From the NCBI GenBank assembly GCA_030512295.1, contig JAULSR010000011.1, forward strand, positions 434,001-498,000: 64,000 bases of DNA, given 5' to 3'. This document shows positions 47,153-57,262 of the stretch, in pieces. Below the pieces are notes generated by a model that ran no database searches, was not told where the DNA came from, and worked only from the letters and a program-made list of their open reading frames with translations. A program made the translations under genes and the position numbers. This DNA comes from Bombardia bombarda (lineage: Eukaryota; Ascomycota; Sordariomycetes; Sordariales; Lasiosphaeriaceae). The number at the start of each line of letters is the position of its first letter. The first letter of the stretch is position 1.

Positions 47153-47407
47153 TTGGCTCCTTCCGCAGTTGTTCTTCCCATTCTTTCCGACCTCGCTCAC
47201 TCGCCCGAGCCGACGCTGCCGGGGACGCTGCGCGTCGAGTCGGCGGCGACCTTTGCTGCCGGGCTCGGGTCGATGTTGCCGTGGGTTATGGTGAGGTACT
47301 GGAGCGAGGAGACGAGGAGGAAGCATGGCCTCGAGGAGGTGAGGGGGCTTTTGAGGGGACATTTGGAGGAGAAGTATGGGGGGAAGGGGTGGACGCTGGA
47401 TTATTAG
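47153..47407 (+). CDS. Orphan C-terminal ORF fragment
   Basis: A short frame preceded by a plausible acceptor (TTCCGCAG at 47165-47172). It encodes VVLPILSDLAHSPEPTLPGT, a small hydrophobic stretch (AATFAAGLGSMLPWVMVRYW) and a charged end (EETRRKHGLEEVRGLL ... GKGWTLDY). It looks like the end of a real protein, but no upstream exon can be found on this strand. Possibly a gene fragment. Confidence 0.3.
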   Translation: MAPSAVVLPILSDLAHSPEPTLPGTLRVESAATFAAGLGSMLPWVMVRYWSEETRRKHGLEEVRGLLRGHLEEKYGGKGWTLDY

Positions 47408-47631
47408 TTGTTTATTATTGCTACCGGAAGGGTCAGACAATGAGCTTCCTTTTCTCTCTCCTCCTCTCGTTCCTCCTCTCGTTCCTCCATGTCCTCGAGT
47501 TCTACATCCACAGCGACGCCGCGCTGTCGTGCCGCCCGCCCTCGCAGCCCAGAGCTCCCTACGGCCTTCGTCGTACCCTCCCTCTCAGGATGGGCTCAGT
47601 ATTTATCAACGATTCCCGCTTCAGATGCGTA

Positions 47632-48680
47632 TCAGGCATCGGCATCACGGCACACCCATCCATCCCTCGTCCGAATCTGTTCATCCGTTCGTCTTCCGCG
47701 TTGCGCATTCCAAAACCCCCCTGCCTCTTCCCCTATTTCCCTCCAATGCTTCTGCTGCACCTCCCACAACCCCACCAGCCACCTGACCGCGGATCGGGCT
47801 GTCCACTCGTCAGTCTCGCCCGCCGGGAGAGGCTGTATACTTTCTAGGTCGACAACAACGATCTTGTCGCGGAATAGGTGACAGTTATCGAGTCTGGTGT
47901 CGACTTGACATAACCCAAACTTCCCGATAGCTAGAAAGGCATCTTCTAGCAACTTGGTCAAGATATGCACATCTATCCTTGGACAGCTGGCCCCATAAAG
48001 AGAGACATCACCAACGTCGGAGAGAATCATAGCACGACGGCTGCTAGCCTCCCCCTGGCGGCATAGTACCTGACCGTAGAAGTATGGGATAACATCTCCT
48101 TGTAGGGGCCGTAGTTGGCGGTACGCGTTGACTTCTCGATCGAACTCGTCCCGCCACCTGGGCTTCTGTCGCTTCAGTATGACGGTCGGTGGTAGGAACC
48201 GTTCCGGCCACCGCTCTATGAGCCAGAGTTGCAGGTCTCGGGGAAGAATTTGTATCAGGCGGTAACATATGATGTCAGCCGCGGTCTGGTCGAGCCGTAG
48301 ACGTCGCGTATTCGTCCTGGCAACTCCCGGGGTCGGGAAGCCCAGCGAGGAGAAGGTTCTGCCACCCAGCTCAAACTATATTTTTGATTAGGACACCCTA
48401 TCGACGTACTCGACCAGTGGGACCAGCTCACTGTGATAGGTAGTTTATCTTCGCATTCATCTGTATGCCACGGGTCCTCCTCGGGTTCGTCGTCCCGGTT
48501 GTCTGGGCCGGGGTCGCTGGAGAGTATAACGAACAGATCTTTGCCTTTGCATGGACGCTCGACAGAGTCGGAATCGGAGGAATACTCGGTAACGATATTG
48601 TCGTCGATGGGTGGATCGTCAGCAGCTGCCCGTAGAGCGCGGGCTATCTCGTCCATGCGACGTATGCTGATACCACCCAT
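47632..48680 (-). CDS. Fungal protein-kinase-like protein (accessory family)
   Basis: Exons 48680-48432 and 48375-47632, joined at ...LPIT-FELGG...; 330 aa from the first in-frame ATG. The intron is GTGAGC...ATATAG (56 nt). Exon 1 is acidic (EPEEDPWHTDECEDKLPIT). Exon 2 has kinase-like marks: VILKRQKPRWRDEFDREVNA (Lys and Glu of the N-lobe), AMILSDVGDVSL (hinge-like), FGLCQVDTRLDNCHL (catalytic-loop equivalent, Asp and Asn kept but His replaced by Gln) and IVVVDLES (DFG-like DLE). It belongs to a broad fungal kinase-like family often found in accessory or subtelomeric DNA. Its start lies about 230 bp from the divergent nuclease-like gene. An upstream ATG (48849) is put out of frame by a 16-bp duplication, so the N-terminus may be damaged. 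Confidence 0.7.
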
Positions 48681-48815
48681 ACTGAACCAAGTGGACGAAC
48701 AAATGGAGTCAATGGGGAAAAATTCCAAGATGTCGAGGGGAACGCGAATTGCGATCGCGCGACGCGTAGCCCGTGCGTCCGGCAACGGCAGGCGCCAAAA
48801 GTTACCCCGCACTCG

Positions 48816-48847
48816 ACGTTGTAGAGCGGGCACGTTGTAGAGCGGGC
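48816..48847. repeat. Perfect 16-bp tandem duplication
   Basis: ACGTTGTAGAGCGGGC occurs twice in a row, directly downstream (reverse strand) of the ATG at 48849-48847. Confidence 0.9.
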
Positions 48848-48907
48848 ATGCTTTTGGCCGACCTATGAGGCACTCGACTCTATAATCTAACCCCCAGGAT
48901 TTATTAT

Positions 48908-50056
48908 ATGCAATCCATCATGTCGACCACCGTCCGTCACCTCGTCGAAGAGCATCCCGTTAACTTTGTCAAGGAGACAAGATATATGTCGGCAAGTAGT
49001 AAAGATTGGGCTAACAAATATCATCCAATCTCGAATCTCATCGTTCGCACTAGTGTGGATAATAATGGTATTACCTGGGCGGACTTTGGCGGGTCATTTC
49101 TCCCGACGTTACGGGATGACGAGGTTCGATTATCTCTACCGGCAAATCGACCGAATCGCAGGATCTGGCGAATGGACATGGAGGCGGATGCGGCTGCCTG
49201 GTTTCACACTGAAGTTTCCAATGTGGTCCTCGCCGGCTGGATCGAGCAACCAACTGTGCTGCAGGCATCAGAGATGAAGGCACTTGACGAGAATAACGTC
49301 AAGGAGATCGTAGATACGACGTATTCTATCGGCATCAAGAGACACGAGAGGGTACCAATGGTCATCGGCGAGTTTAAGCGTGGGCTGATCGACAGGTGGG
49401 GGTGGCAGGGTGGAAGATTAAGCGCAGTCCAGCAGAACCTCTCCAGAGAGCTCAGAGGGTATTGTCTGATAATCCCATACTGCCGGTAGCGTTGTCTAAT
49501 AACTTCCAGGTACGCCTATAAGTACTCTTGTCTGCAGATGTTCTGCTTCGACGGGATGACCCTCTTAATCCTTCAGTTCCGCGCCGTCAAGATTGATCAC
49601 ATGAGGGATGCCAAACTTGCCGTGGATTGCTGGGTTATTCCGCGCGAGAACGAGGGTGGCACTACATTGCGTTATGCCCTGTACCGGCTCCTTGCGCAGG
49701 GATTTCGCCGGTGTCAGGGGCTGAGTGCCGAGCTGGCAGAAGTCGGCGGCGTCCTTCCGGACCGACGCGAATTCTTCTCCGGAGTACCGCTCTGGTTGGC
49801 AAAGGATAAAAAACTAGAGCGTCGCCACCCGTATGGCTACTACCGAGATGTGTACATAGGGTCCGGTCGTCTGTATTGGGCGTATGAAGACAAGGCGATA
49901 ACCGATCAGCAAGGGAGCTGGGTCTGGGACAGTGTGGGGTTCTGGGAGCAGCAGGTATACGTGGATGAAACCACGGATGAACCCGCAGATGTACCCACAG
50001 ATGAACCCACGGGCGAGCCCACGGATGAGCCCACGGATGACGAAATATACGATTGA
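48908..50056 (+). CDS. Restriction-endonuclease-like (PD-(D/E)XK-type) accessory protein
   Basis: Two exons: 48908-49458 and 49510-50056; 365 aa. The intron has GTATTG and TTCCAG ends and the join reads LSRELRG-YAYKYSC. Visible motifs: NGITWADFGGSFLPTLRD, ADAAAWFHTEVSNVVLAGW, IVDTTYSI (Asp 136) and VIGEFKRGL (Glu 155, Lys 157), fitting D...ExK spacing of the nuclease fold. Then come LSRELRGYAYKYSCLQMFCF, VDCWVIPRENEGGTTLRYAL and YRLLAQGFRRCQGLSA. I recall this as a very common uncharacterised fungal family in accessory regions; nuclease activity is inferred only from the motif. The C-terminus is a minisatellite-coded TDEP repeat. Divergent kinase-like gene upstream. Confidence 0.75.
49964..50045 (+). 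repeat. 12-bp coding minisatellite (Thr-Asp-Glu-Pro units)
   Basis: Imperfect GATGAACCCAC(A/G) units at the 3' end of the nuclease-like gene, encoding TDEPADVPTDEPTGEPTDEP. Confidence 0.8.
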
Positions 50057-50115
50057 GAAATAAGTAATATATTACCATAGACCTAAGTGGAACTTCGGAC
50101 ATAGGCTCTACCGCA

Positions 50116-50827
50116 TCATCCGCTCTCATATCCCACCAACGTCTCGACCCATTCTCGGAAACTCCCATCGACCCACTCCGCCAAGACCCTGATCACAGCA
50201 AGCAGCTGGTATACATCGTGTAGTGGGACAAGGTTCCATGGTGGACAAGAGTGAAGCCATTCCGAAGAACTCGTGGGGTCGGGACGACAGGATCGAACTC
50301 CCGGCAACAACTAAGGCCTGTTAGGCAGGCAAGAACATAAAACCGGCGGCGCTTCTCACTTGGACCAGCATCCAGTCGGCAGATCAAAAGACCCTCTGGA
50401 GACCGCGGGGACCTGAACAATTTACCTACAAATCCTGGCACGAATCCAAGAGCATCCACCACCCCGACCGCGGCTGCACCTTCGTCCCCATCTCGACGAT
50501 GTCCATCCCAACCAAGCCCGCCACGATGGTCGTATCTTACCGCTTCCGCTCAGCCTTGTCTATGCACAGGATCGGAACCGTGATGATGCTTTTCGGGACC
50601 GCCTCGGGGTGGATCATCGGGTAGCTCACCCCGTCCAGCACTAACGGTTTCCGCGACTCCAGACTCGGCCCTCCATTACGGGCCTGGTACTTCAGGTTCT
50701 CCTCCCCCGCCTGCCTGACCCTCTTACCGTCCTCATCCCAGAAGCAGAAGGCCGTGACCCATCCGGAGAGGGTGCGGCTGGTGAGTGAGGACGTTCTAAT
50801 TTTATACCTCCTCTTAAAGTCTAGCAT
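50116..50827 (-). pseudogene. Hypothetical, probably decayed, gene
   Basis: The upstream frame, 50827-50537, begins (as a non-ATG open frame, LLDFKRRYKIRTSSL) and runs SGWVTAFCFWDEDGKRVRQA to ILCIDKAERKR, ending at a good donor GTAAGA. Downstream, only disjoint protein-like pieces are found, the best being DVYQLLAVIRVLAEWVDGSF, then REWVETLVGYES at 50116. I could not join them in frame, which suggests decay. No family is recognised. It lies between the nuclease-like gene and the dead BTB gene. Confidence 0.35.
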
Positions 50828-50909
50828 CTTCTAGATCTCAATTGCTATTCCAAAAGAGAGTTTACATCAACAGCTTGAAATCAAAAAATTGTCAGTCAGT
50901 CTAGCCTAT

Positions 50910-51790
50910 CTAACAGTGATCCAACAACAGCCATTGATAGTTCACCATGGGTGTCGCCAAGAGCTGCTGAAAGTCTGTGCTCTTCCACAGCTTTTCAACA
51001 TTGCAGGCGGTATACAGTGCGACGAGTACCCTCAACTTGTCTGGTACTGCGTCCTCGTAGCAGTACCGCAGCAACTCGACAATGTCCCCAACTCTTTCAT
51101 CGTATAGTTCGAATACAGCCAACGCCTGCTGAAGCTTGTGAAGCGAAAGTTCCATCAGCCTAGAAATTCCGTAACAATCGGCGAAAACATATACCCGTGC
51201 GTGAGAGAGAAAGACCTCGGTATAGTCTTCATACATTCCCCTATTCTTGCGTGCCTGAAAATTGGTTGGGCAAGTAAGATAACAAGCGTTCTTGAACTTA
51301 TCCCATAGCTGTTCTTTCTTGCTCGGTTCCGGAGCTGGCTTTTCTTCATCGAACCAATCGCTCTTCCGTTTACCCTTCTTTTTAGTCTGGCCCCATATAT
51401 CCTCCTCCTGGGCCTTGAATACATTCCCGGTTCGAGGGTTATCAGGTACAATAGTACCGGCCTCGCCTAGTACCAGATCCTCCAAAGTCGACTCAAGTAA
51501 GATCTCTGGCTCTTTCTCGTTGTAGTCTCCGGTATATGCGTACTAGGTAAAGCGAATAAAAGTTTGCTCGTCAACGAATTCCCATATCACATGGCAATCG
51601 CGAGCCTCACTCAACTCGCCATTGACAAGTCTGTCAAGGGCAGAGGATTAGTAGGCAGCCAGGGCAGAATGTGACATTGTTGGGTGGCTTTTGAACGCAG
51701 GAAGACGTACTTTTCGTAGGAGATTCCCTGCATTTTGTTCCGCAGCTCGAGGTCTAGGTCTAAGGGTGTCGAATAGTCAGACTGGGTCTG
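50910..51790 (-). pseudogene. Decayed fungal BTB/POZ-domain gene
   Basis: The reverse strand carries a near-complete fungal BTB pattern broken in several places: ISYEKYVFL (beta strands), a frame change, HSALAAY, an in-frame TAA (51650-51648), SSALDRLVNGELSEARDCHV, VDEQTFIRFT, an in-frame TAG (51545-51543), YAYTGDYNEKEP, a linker, FLSHARVYVFADCYGISRLM, and helices ending WKSTDFQQLLATPMVNYQWL. The family is adaptor-like (for example for CUL3 ligases). Both stops are explained by CAA-to-TAA and CAG-to-TAG changes. No initiator ATG is seen. The part from 51485 to 50910 remains open but is unlikely to be expressed as a full domain. Confidence 0.75.
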
Positions 51791-51794
51791 CTCG

Positions 51795-52820
51795 AATGTG
51801 TCGAGTAGTCGAGGGGTGTCGGCCGACTGGCCGGGCGTCGGTGTCGGCTACTGCTCGGTTATGTCGGCTGCTCGCTGTCTGGGGTTGCGCGACATACCGG
51901 TTACGTTTTCTGGGCCGCTCGGTTCCACTCGACGTTCTCAGACAGTTCGCGCAGTCACGTAATATATGAGCAAGGCTGTTGTCCCCCAAAGGGCCAGGTT
52001 CTGAGTCCTTCGAGCACGATTTAGCAGTGGCCCAGAACTAGTCCCCCACCCGCCTGCTGCATCCTCGCCTCTATCTGCAGCGGCGCGTGGTGGCTGGGTG
52101 GGTTTGGTGACCTTTCCGAGCACCGACCCCGATAACCACGACCTCTCGTTGCCCACCGCACAGTCCGAGCAAATGGACAACCGCGCACTTCGCCTCTGGT
52201 GATTGCCGGCGAATGTTGGCGATTGCGCTTGCCATGGAGACGGACCACTAGATGGCGAGAACCGAGAGCGGCCGGGGTTGAATCTAGTCCCTCGACATGC
52301 CAACACGGAGGCCACATGTCCTCGGAACATTCTCCATCCTCGGTGCAGGCCTCGCCACCGAGTGATGGTTGAGGAGCGGTGCAGCGACGACTAACGCTAT
52401 GCTGGCGCCCCTTGTGCGTTTTGCCAAGACCAAGACAGCCAGCTGCCATGGCATCGATCGCGAAGAGGACGAGACCGTCTCAGGGGTGGCTGGTCGCATC
52501 GCCCTGTGGCAGTTAATCTAGTCCGGTCCGGTCCGTTCGCCATTCCGTCCTTAAAGCCATCGTCACCGAGGCAGGTCTCCCTCAGCCACCAAGTTGCTCG
52601 CCAGCTCCCCATAACGCCCCTATCACAGTGGTAGTGAATCGATCTGAAACAATAGGCCACCCAGCAGTTTCCAAGTCTAAATGCTGGCTAGGCCGGACGC
52701 GTTGATGAATGTGCCGTCGCTGCCGTACCTGCCGTTTCCGTCTCCGGTCCCGAGGCCCGTGTTGCGCGCCACGTCCGGCTCACGCTCTTCGTATGGTGGT
52801 GGTGGTGAAGGAGTTCGTCT
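51795..52820. other. No supported gene
   Basis: GC-rich stretch with GTCGG/GTCGA short repeats (51770-51880). Overlapping frames on both strands lack motifs. It might include decayed mobile-element sequence. Confidence 0.4.
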
Positions 52821-52824
52821 TCCT

Positions 52825-54783
52825 CTAGTTGTGTGCTCGAGCAAATGCAGGGCACTTGAATGGGCGTAAAAATTGGACCTGGTGAAGCGCCCCGGTATGC
52901 CTCGAGAGGCTGAAGGAGTTGGTAAATGGCGCCTCGCACAGGAGACACCGGAACTGGGGCTGCCCTGCTGCTGCTGTTGGTGCTCCACTAGAGCCCCTTC
53001 TACGTAGGTTATCCAGAAGAATTTCCATCTAACGAATGTTGCCTACCCGATCTGCTGGCATGTCGCTGACTTGTAAGAATTTAGCTATGGCAGCTCCGCC
53101 TTGCGTTAGCGAAAGGGCGGTTCTCTCCTTAAGGGCTTTAGATCGGATGCCGTCTGTTGGTAAGCCGCGAGCTCTGCATTTATCAATTTGGTCGAAAAAC
53201 TGGGCCCTTTTGACGTCGAGCTGAAGGGTCGAGAGCGTTCTAATCTCAGCAGTGCACCGATCTCGCAATAAGGTCCTTTCATGTCTAGTGGCACTCTTCA
53301 TTCTCGAGCGAGCCGCGGTAATGCCATTGCGAAGTTCGAATTGAGCGAGTTCGTGCGTTGTCAAATCGATTGGGGCGCCCTCATCGGCGGTGAAAAAGAA
53401 GTCTCCCTGGGTAGCCAAGAAGGCCCGATCCTGCTCCGCCTCTTCTGTTAGGAGCTCCATGAGGTTAGCTGAGAGAGATGCCTGGTAGCTATTCTTCTGG
53501 TAGCTATTCTTAAACACGTCGATCGAGTTGGAGAATATGTAGCAGTGCAGGACCTCCCTAAGCGCGCCTGGGTGGAAGAGAGGAAAGGCGGTTAGCAAGG
53601 ACACATCTGCTTTAAGCACACTATTGGGTGGGCCGCCTACCTATCGTTCTACCTCCCGATCTAACGCGCAGGCAGTAATAACGGGGAACGTCCCTAGCGC
53701 CGCTCACAATACACGAATGCTCCCACACCTTGCGCAACGTGGTGTAGTGGATGTCGACAATGTACTTGTCCAACATGGACTTTTTCCATTCCAATGGGAC
53801 ATACTTGGCCTTCTCTCGAAGGGGTCGAGTGTAGAGATCTTCAGGTTAGATGTATTCTGCCTCAAAGGCGTTTTTGAATCAATCCCTAGATCGGCGATGA
53901 GGTCGGGCAGATCAAAAAGGGAGTCGGGATTGGCCATGACCGTGAAGACGATCCACGGGGACGACTTTAGGTTGCACTTCTGACGCCGCTTAAATTTGAT
54001 CCTCTGTATGCGGACCTCGCAAGCCAGCCTGGTTCTACCGTCGGGGAGAGTGATAAATGCAAGTCGGAACTGGGAAAACTTCATTTTGCATAAGGACTTC
54101 GGCCGGAAGCCGCCAAGAGCAGACAGCAGGTCAATAATATGGACGTACAGCCGCGTGAGTGGAACATACGGGATATAGGCCGCCTTCACCCACATTTTTG
54201 GTACGGTGAGTCGAGGAGCAGGTTCTCCTGCAACGCCAAAACCTTATAGATCTACTGTGGCCTGCGGCCGTAGTTAGCATGCATTTACGCGTCCGGTATT
54301 AGAAAAAGGAAGGTAGCACTGACCAAGACAATCTTGAATCCAGGCCCTGTAAGGTGGCCCTCTACGTCGTGGAGCCACTGGAGTCTCCAGAAACGAGCTT
54401 TTTTGGGTTGAGCCTGCCTCTTAGGCTCCATGATATAGAAATCAGCGGCGGCAACGAGCCCCCTCCAGAAGAAGGCCCGCTTACCCTTCCCAGACCTTCC
54501 ATATCCGATCCCTTTCACACTTTGTGGACTCGTCGATAAGAGGACCGTCCCGTTTCTTTGGTTGGCTCTCGACATTCTTGAAAAGCTCTTGGAGGGCCCG
54601 CTCTTGCTCGACGGGCTGAGCGGACATCTGATCGAGCCAACCACATCGGGTAGGATAGCCGGTCATCGTTTTTGGTTTTATTGGGAGGCAATAACTGTAG
54701 AAAGAAGAGCGCCAGGCCCGTGCCGTGACCTCAAAGTGACTGGCGAGACAGAAAAGGCCCCACAAAAGAGCAAACAAGATCAC
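52825..54783 (-). pseudogene. Decayed DUF3435 tyrosine-recombinase gene (Starship-captain type)
   Basis: Pieces in order on the reverse strand match DUF3435 proteins: CGWLDQMSAQPVEQERALQE, SQPKKRDGPLIDESTKCERD, PLTRLYVHIIDLLSALGGFR, PKSLCKMKFSQFRLAFITLP, PDSLFDLPDLIADLGID, then EDLYTRPLREKAKYVPLEW, YYCLRVRSGGRTI, an intron (GTAGGC...CACCCAG), GALREVLHCYIFSNSIDVFK, CRARGLPTDGIRSKALKERT, DRVGNIR, a stop, MEILLDNLRRRG and a C-terminal C2H2 finger (FRCLLCEAPFTNSFSLSRHT). Damage: one missing base near 53851 (frame jumps at NTSNL/EDLY) and an in-frame TAG (53031-53029) where Trp is expected. DUF3435 is the integrase family that moves Starship giant transposons. The captain sits at one end and points into the element, so cargo would lie at lower coordinates. 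Confidence 0.75.
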
Positions 54784-54875
54784 GTCTCCTCAAGTGGGTA
54801 TGGTCGTATGTGAAGGGCAAGCGAGCTATGGCCCGTTTTATGTCCAGGTACCAACAACAATGATCTTTCTTCCCC

Positions 54876-57262
54876 TCAGATAATCTTTATCGTCCTCCTC
54901 GGGGCATCATCAAAGAACCTGTGCACAGCCATACTGTAGCCAACGCCTACCTGACGACCACCCCTAAGCTGAAAACTCCCACAGCGTCTATACAGCTGCT
55001 GCGAGCGCCCATCGCCCTGTGCTGGAAGGGACTGAACGAGTATTCCTTCCACCCCGTCATTAAACGGAAACATGCCAACAAGCAATACCTCACCACTACC
55101 CCTAGCGAGACTCGCTTCGACATCCCGCCTATCCTCAGCAGAGTCCGACAGCAACAACAACAGCCAATGATCATCACTCCCCTTAACCGCGCCCCACGGC
55201 CCATAATCAAAATGGCCATCGACATTCGACCCATAATCCTCCTCAGACACCCACACAACACTGCACGCCGTCGCCGCCCCAAGCCGCTCCATCCCCCCAC
55301 CACCACCAACCGGCCGCACCCCAGCCGCAACAACAACGTACCCCCCAACAACCCCCCATACGGCGCCTTCGCCATCGCAACATCGACCCTCCACCCATCA
55401 ACCCCCGCATACGCCGGCATCCCCTTCCTCCACGACTTCAGCCTCACCTCCCCATCGACACTCGCCCACGACCAACTCGGCGCGCGATACTCCCCGACCC
55501 TCCTCGTCGCCCCCGGCCTCGCGGGACACCACAGCAACTGCGGCAGCCACGTCGACACCTCCCGCCTATCCACCACCAGCCCCGCCGCATACGCCGGCTC
55601 CTCGCCACTGCGCTTCGCGCTCATGGCGACCATGTGCGCGGCCAGCGCCGAGACCGCCAGCAGCTTGTCGGCGCCCCAGCCGAGCGCGCGCTGCGAGTAC
55701 TCTTCTACAATCCGGTTCCACTGGTTCGAGGTCGGCTGGTCGATGAGCGAGCCGACGGGGTAGATGCCGTTCACCAGCAAGGACTGGGCGCCGGGGACGA
55801 CGCGGTCGGCGAGCAGGGTCTTGCTGCCGCCGCAGCCGGCGAAGGAGTTGACGCAGGACCAGTAGAGCTGGCGGCGGGCGAAGATGAGGATGCGCCGCGA
55901 GAGGAGCGATTCCTGCATTGTCCAGCCGCGGGTCGCGGTTGGCTCGACGGGGGGGTCGGTCTCTTCGAGGAGGTAGAGGCTGCCGGCTGCGGCGGGGGAT
56001 CCGGCGGCTTTGCATTGCAGTTGGAGTCGGATCGGGCCGGTGGTGAAGGGGGCGTCGGGGCGGGTGGAGAGGAAGCCGTCGGTGCATCTGAAGGCCGAGG
56101 CGGCGCAGAGGGTGAGGGTGGCGCGGCCGTAGTAGCTGGCCATGCGCGAGATCTCGATGGCCTTGTCGGTGGGGTCGTCTTGGAAGATGCAGAGGCAGTC
56201 GATCCAGAGGTATTGGAAGGATGTGATGCCGGCGACCCAGACGGCGTCTTGGAGGGTCTGGGGGAGGATGGATAGTTCGAGGCCGGCTTTGAGGGACTGG
56301 TAGGTGGGCTTTGTGAGCTTGACGGGTTGGTCGCCGCCCCAGCAGTAGGAGAGGGCCATGAAGCCTGCGGTGGAGATGTGTTCCATCAGGCTCTTGTCGG
56401 TGTGGCCATCATTGCCTGTGGTTTCCACCAGCTTGGCGCGAAGAGCACCGTCTGATCCATGTGGAGTGATGCTGATCAGTCGCGTGGGTGTATCGGCTGC
56501 AGCAACCTTCTCTCGTGGAAGTATTGTGTTTGACCTTCGATCCAAAAGTAGATGAGATATCTGATCCGACCTGCACCATGTATGGGTATCCATACAAGTC
56601 TGGAAGCACCTGCGAGCAAATGCGATGGACTCCTCGGACTGGACCTCCTGGTTGTACGGCCGACCCGCGACATACTCAGCAGCCGGGTCAGAAGCAAGAG
56701 TCGAGGCTGGAATGTTGCCGAGATGTGTCTTTCGACCAGTGTCACGACATACGAAGCTTAACGAGAAGTCACAACCGTCGTCGAGCTCAGATGGTATCTG
56801 CTGGGCAGACAGTTGAAATCGACAGCAAGCCGCCCCTGCTACCGTGTGCACGATGTCCTTGGCCCGCGGGTTCGGCTGCATGGGAACTATGCGTGACATC
56901 CTGCCGATGACCCAGCTGTAGAGGACACAGCCGGCCGTGGCGGCACTGATGGCTTCTGAGAGATTGTAGTCCAGTGTCGTGGTGTAGCGCCGGGTGATGC
57001 CGTCGACGCGGAAATTGTAGCCGCATTTGACGCAGACATATTGGCCATCGTCGGTGGTTCGGCCGATACCTCTCCATTCGCATGACCAGCAGACGAAAAT
57101 CGGGTGGTCGGAGGCCAGATCTATGACGGTTTTGCTGCAGTGCTGGCAGCTGTGAGGGTTTTTGAACGTGAATGATTCCCCGCCCACGGGCGGGTCATCG
57201 CCTGCTCGTCGTGAGCGGTCTCGGTATCTGTTTAGAAACAGGATGGCTTCATCTGCATCCAT
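54876..57262 (-). CDS. HET-domain (heterokaryon incompatibility) protein, frameshifted near the C-terminus
   Basis: ATG at 57262. The N-terminal about 100 residues contain CxxC pairs (SCQHCSK, FVCWSCEWRG, YVCVKCGYNF) like small zinc ribbons. The HET domain core is GFMALSYCWGGDQPVKLTKP, AVWVAGITSFQYLWIDCLCI, FQDDPTDKAIEISRMASYYG and later ATRGWTMQESLLSRR. HET proteins trigger or modulate incompatibility-type cell death. The written frame runs to 54947 but turns implausible (Gly/Arg/Leu-rich) after about 55360. The adjacent frame gives MERLGAATACSVVWVSEEDY, DGHFDYGPWGAVKGSDDHWL and ends at 54876, which fits a normal HET C-terminus. A single missing G in one of three G6 runs (55293-55298, 55341-55346 or 55352-55357) explains this. 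No intron is needed. Confidence 0.8.

Noticed and set aside
51631..51710. Intron (GTACGT...TTGACAG) in the BTB gene
   Set aside because: Sequence inside the supposed intron still encodes BTB motifs (YVFL, HSALAAY, SSALD), so decay by frameshift and stop codons explains it better.
54921..55763. 280-aa forward frame
   Set aside because: Antisense of the HET gene, dominated by Pro/Thr/His/Asn; a shadow frame.
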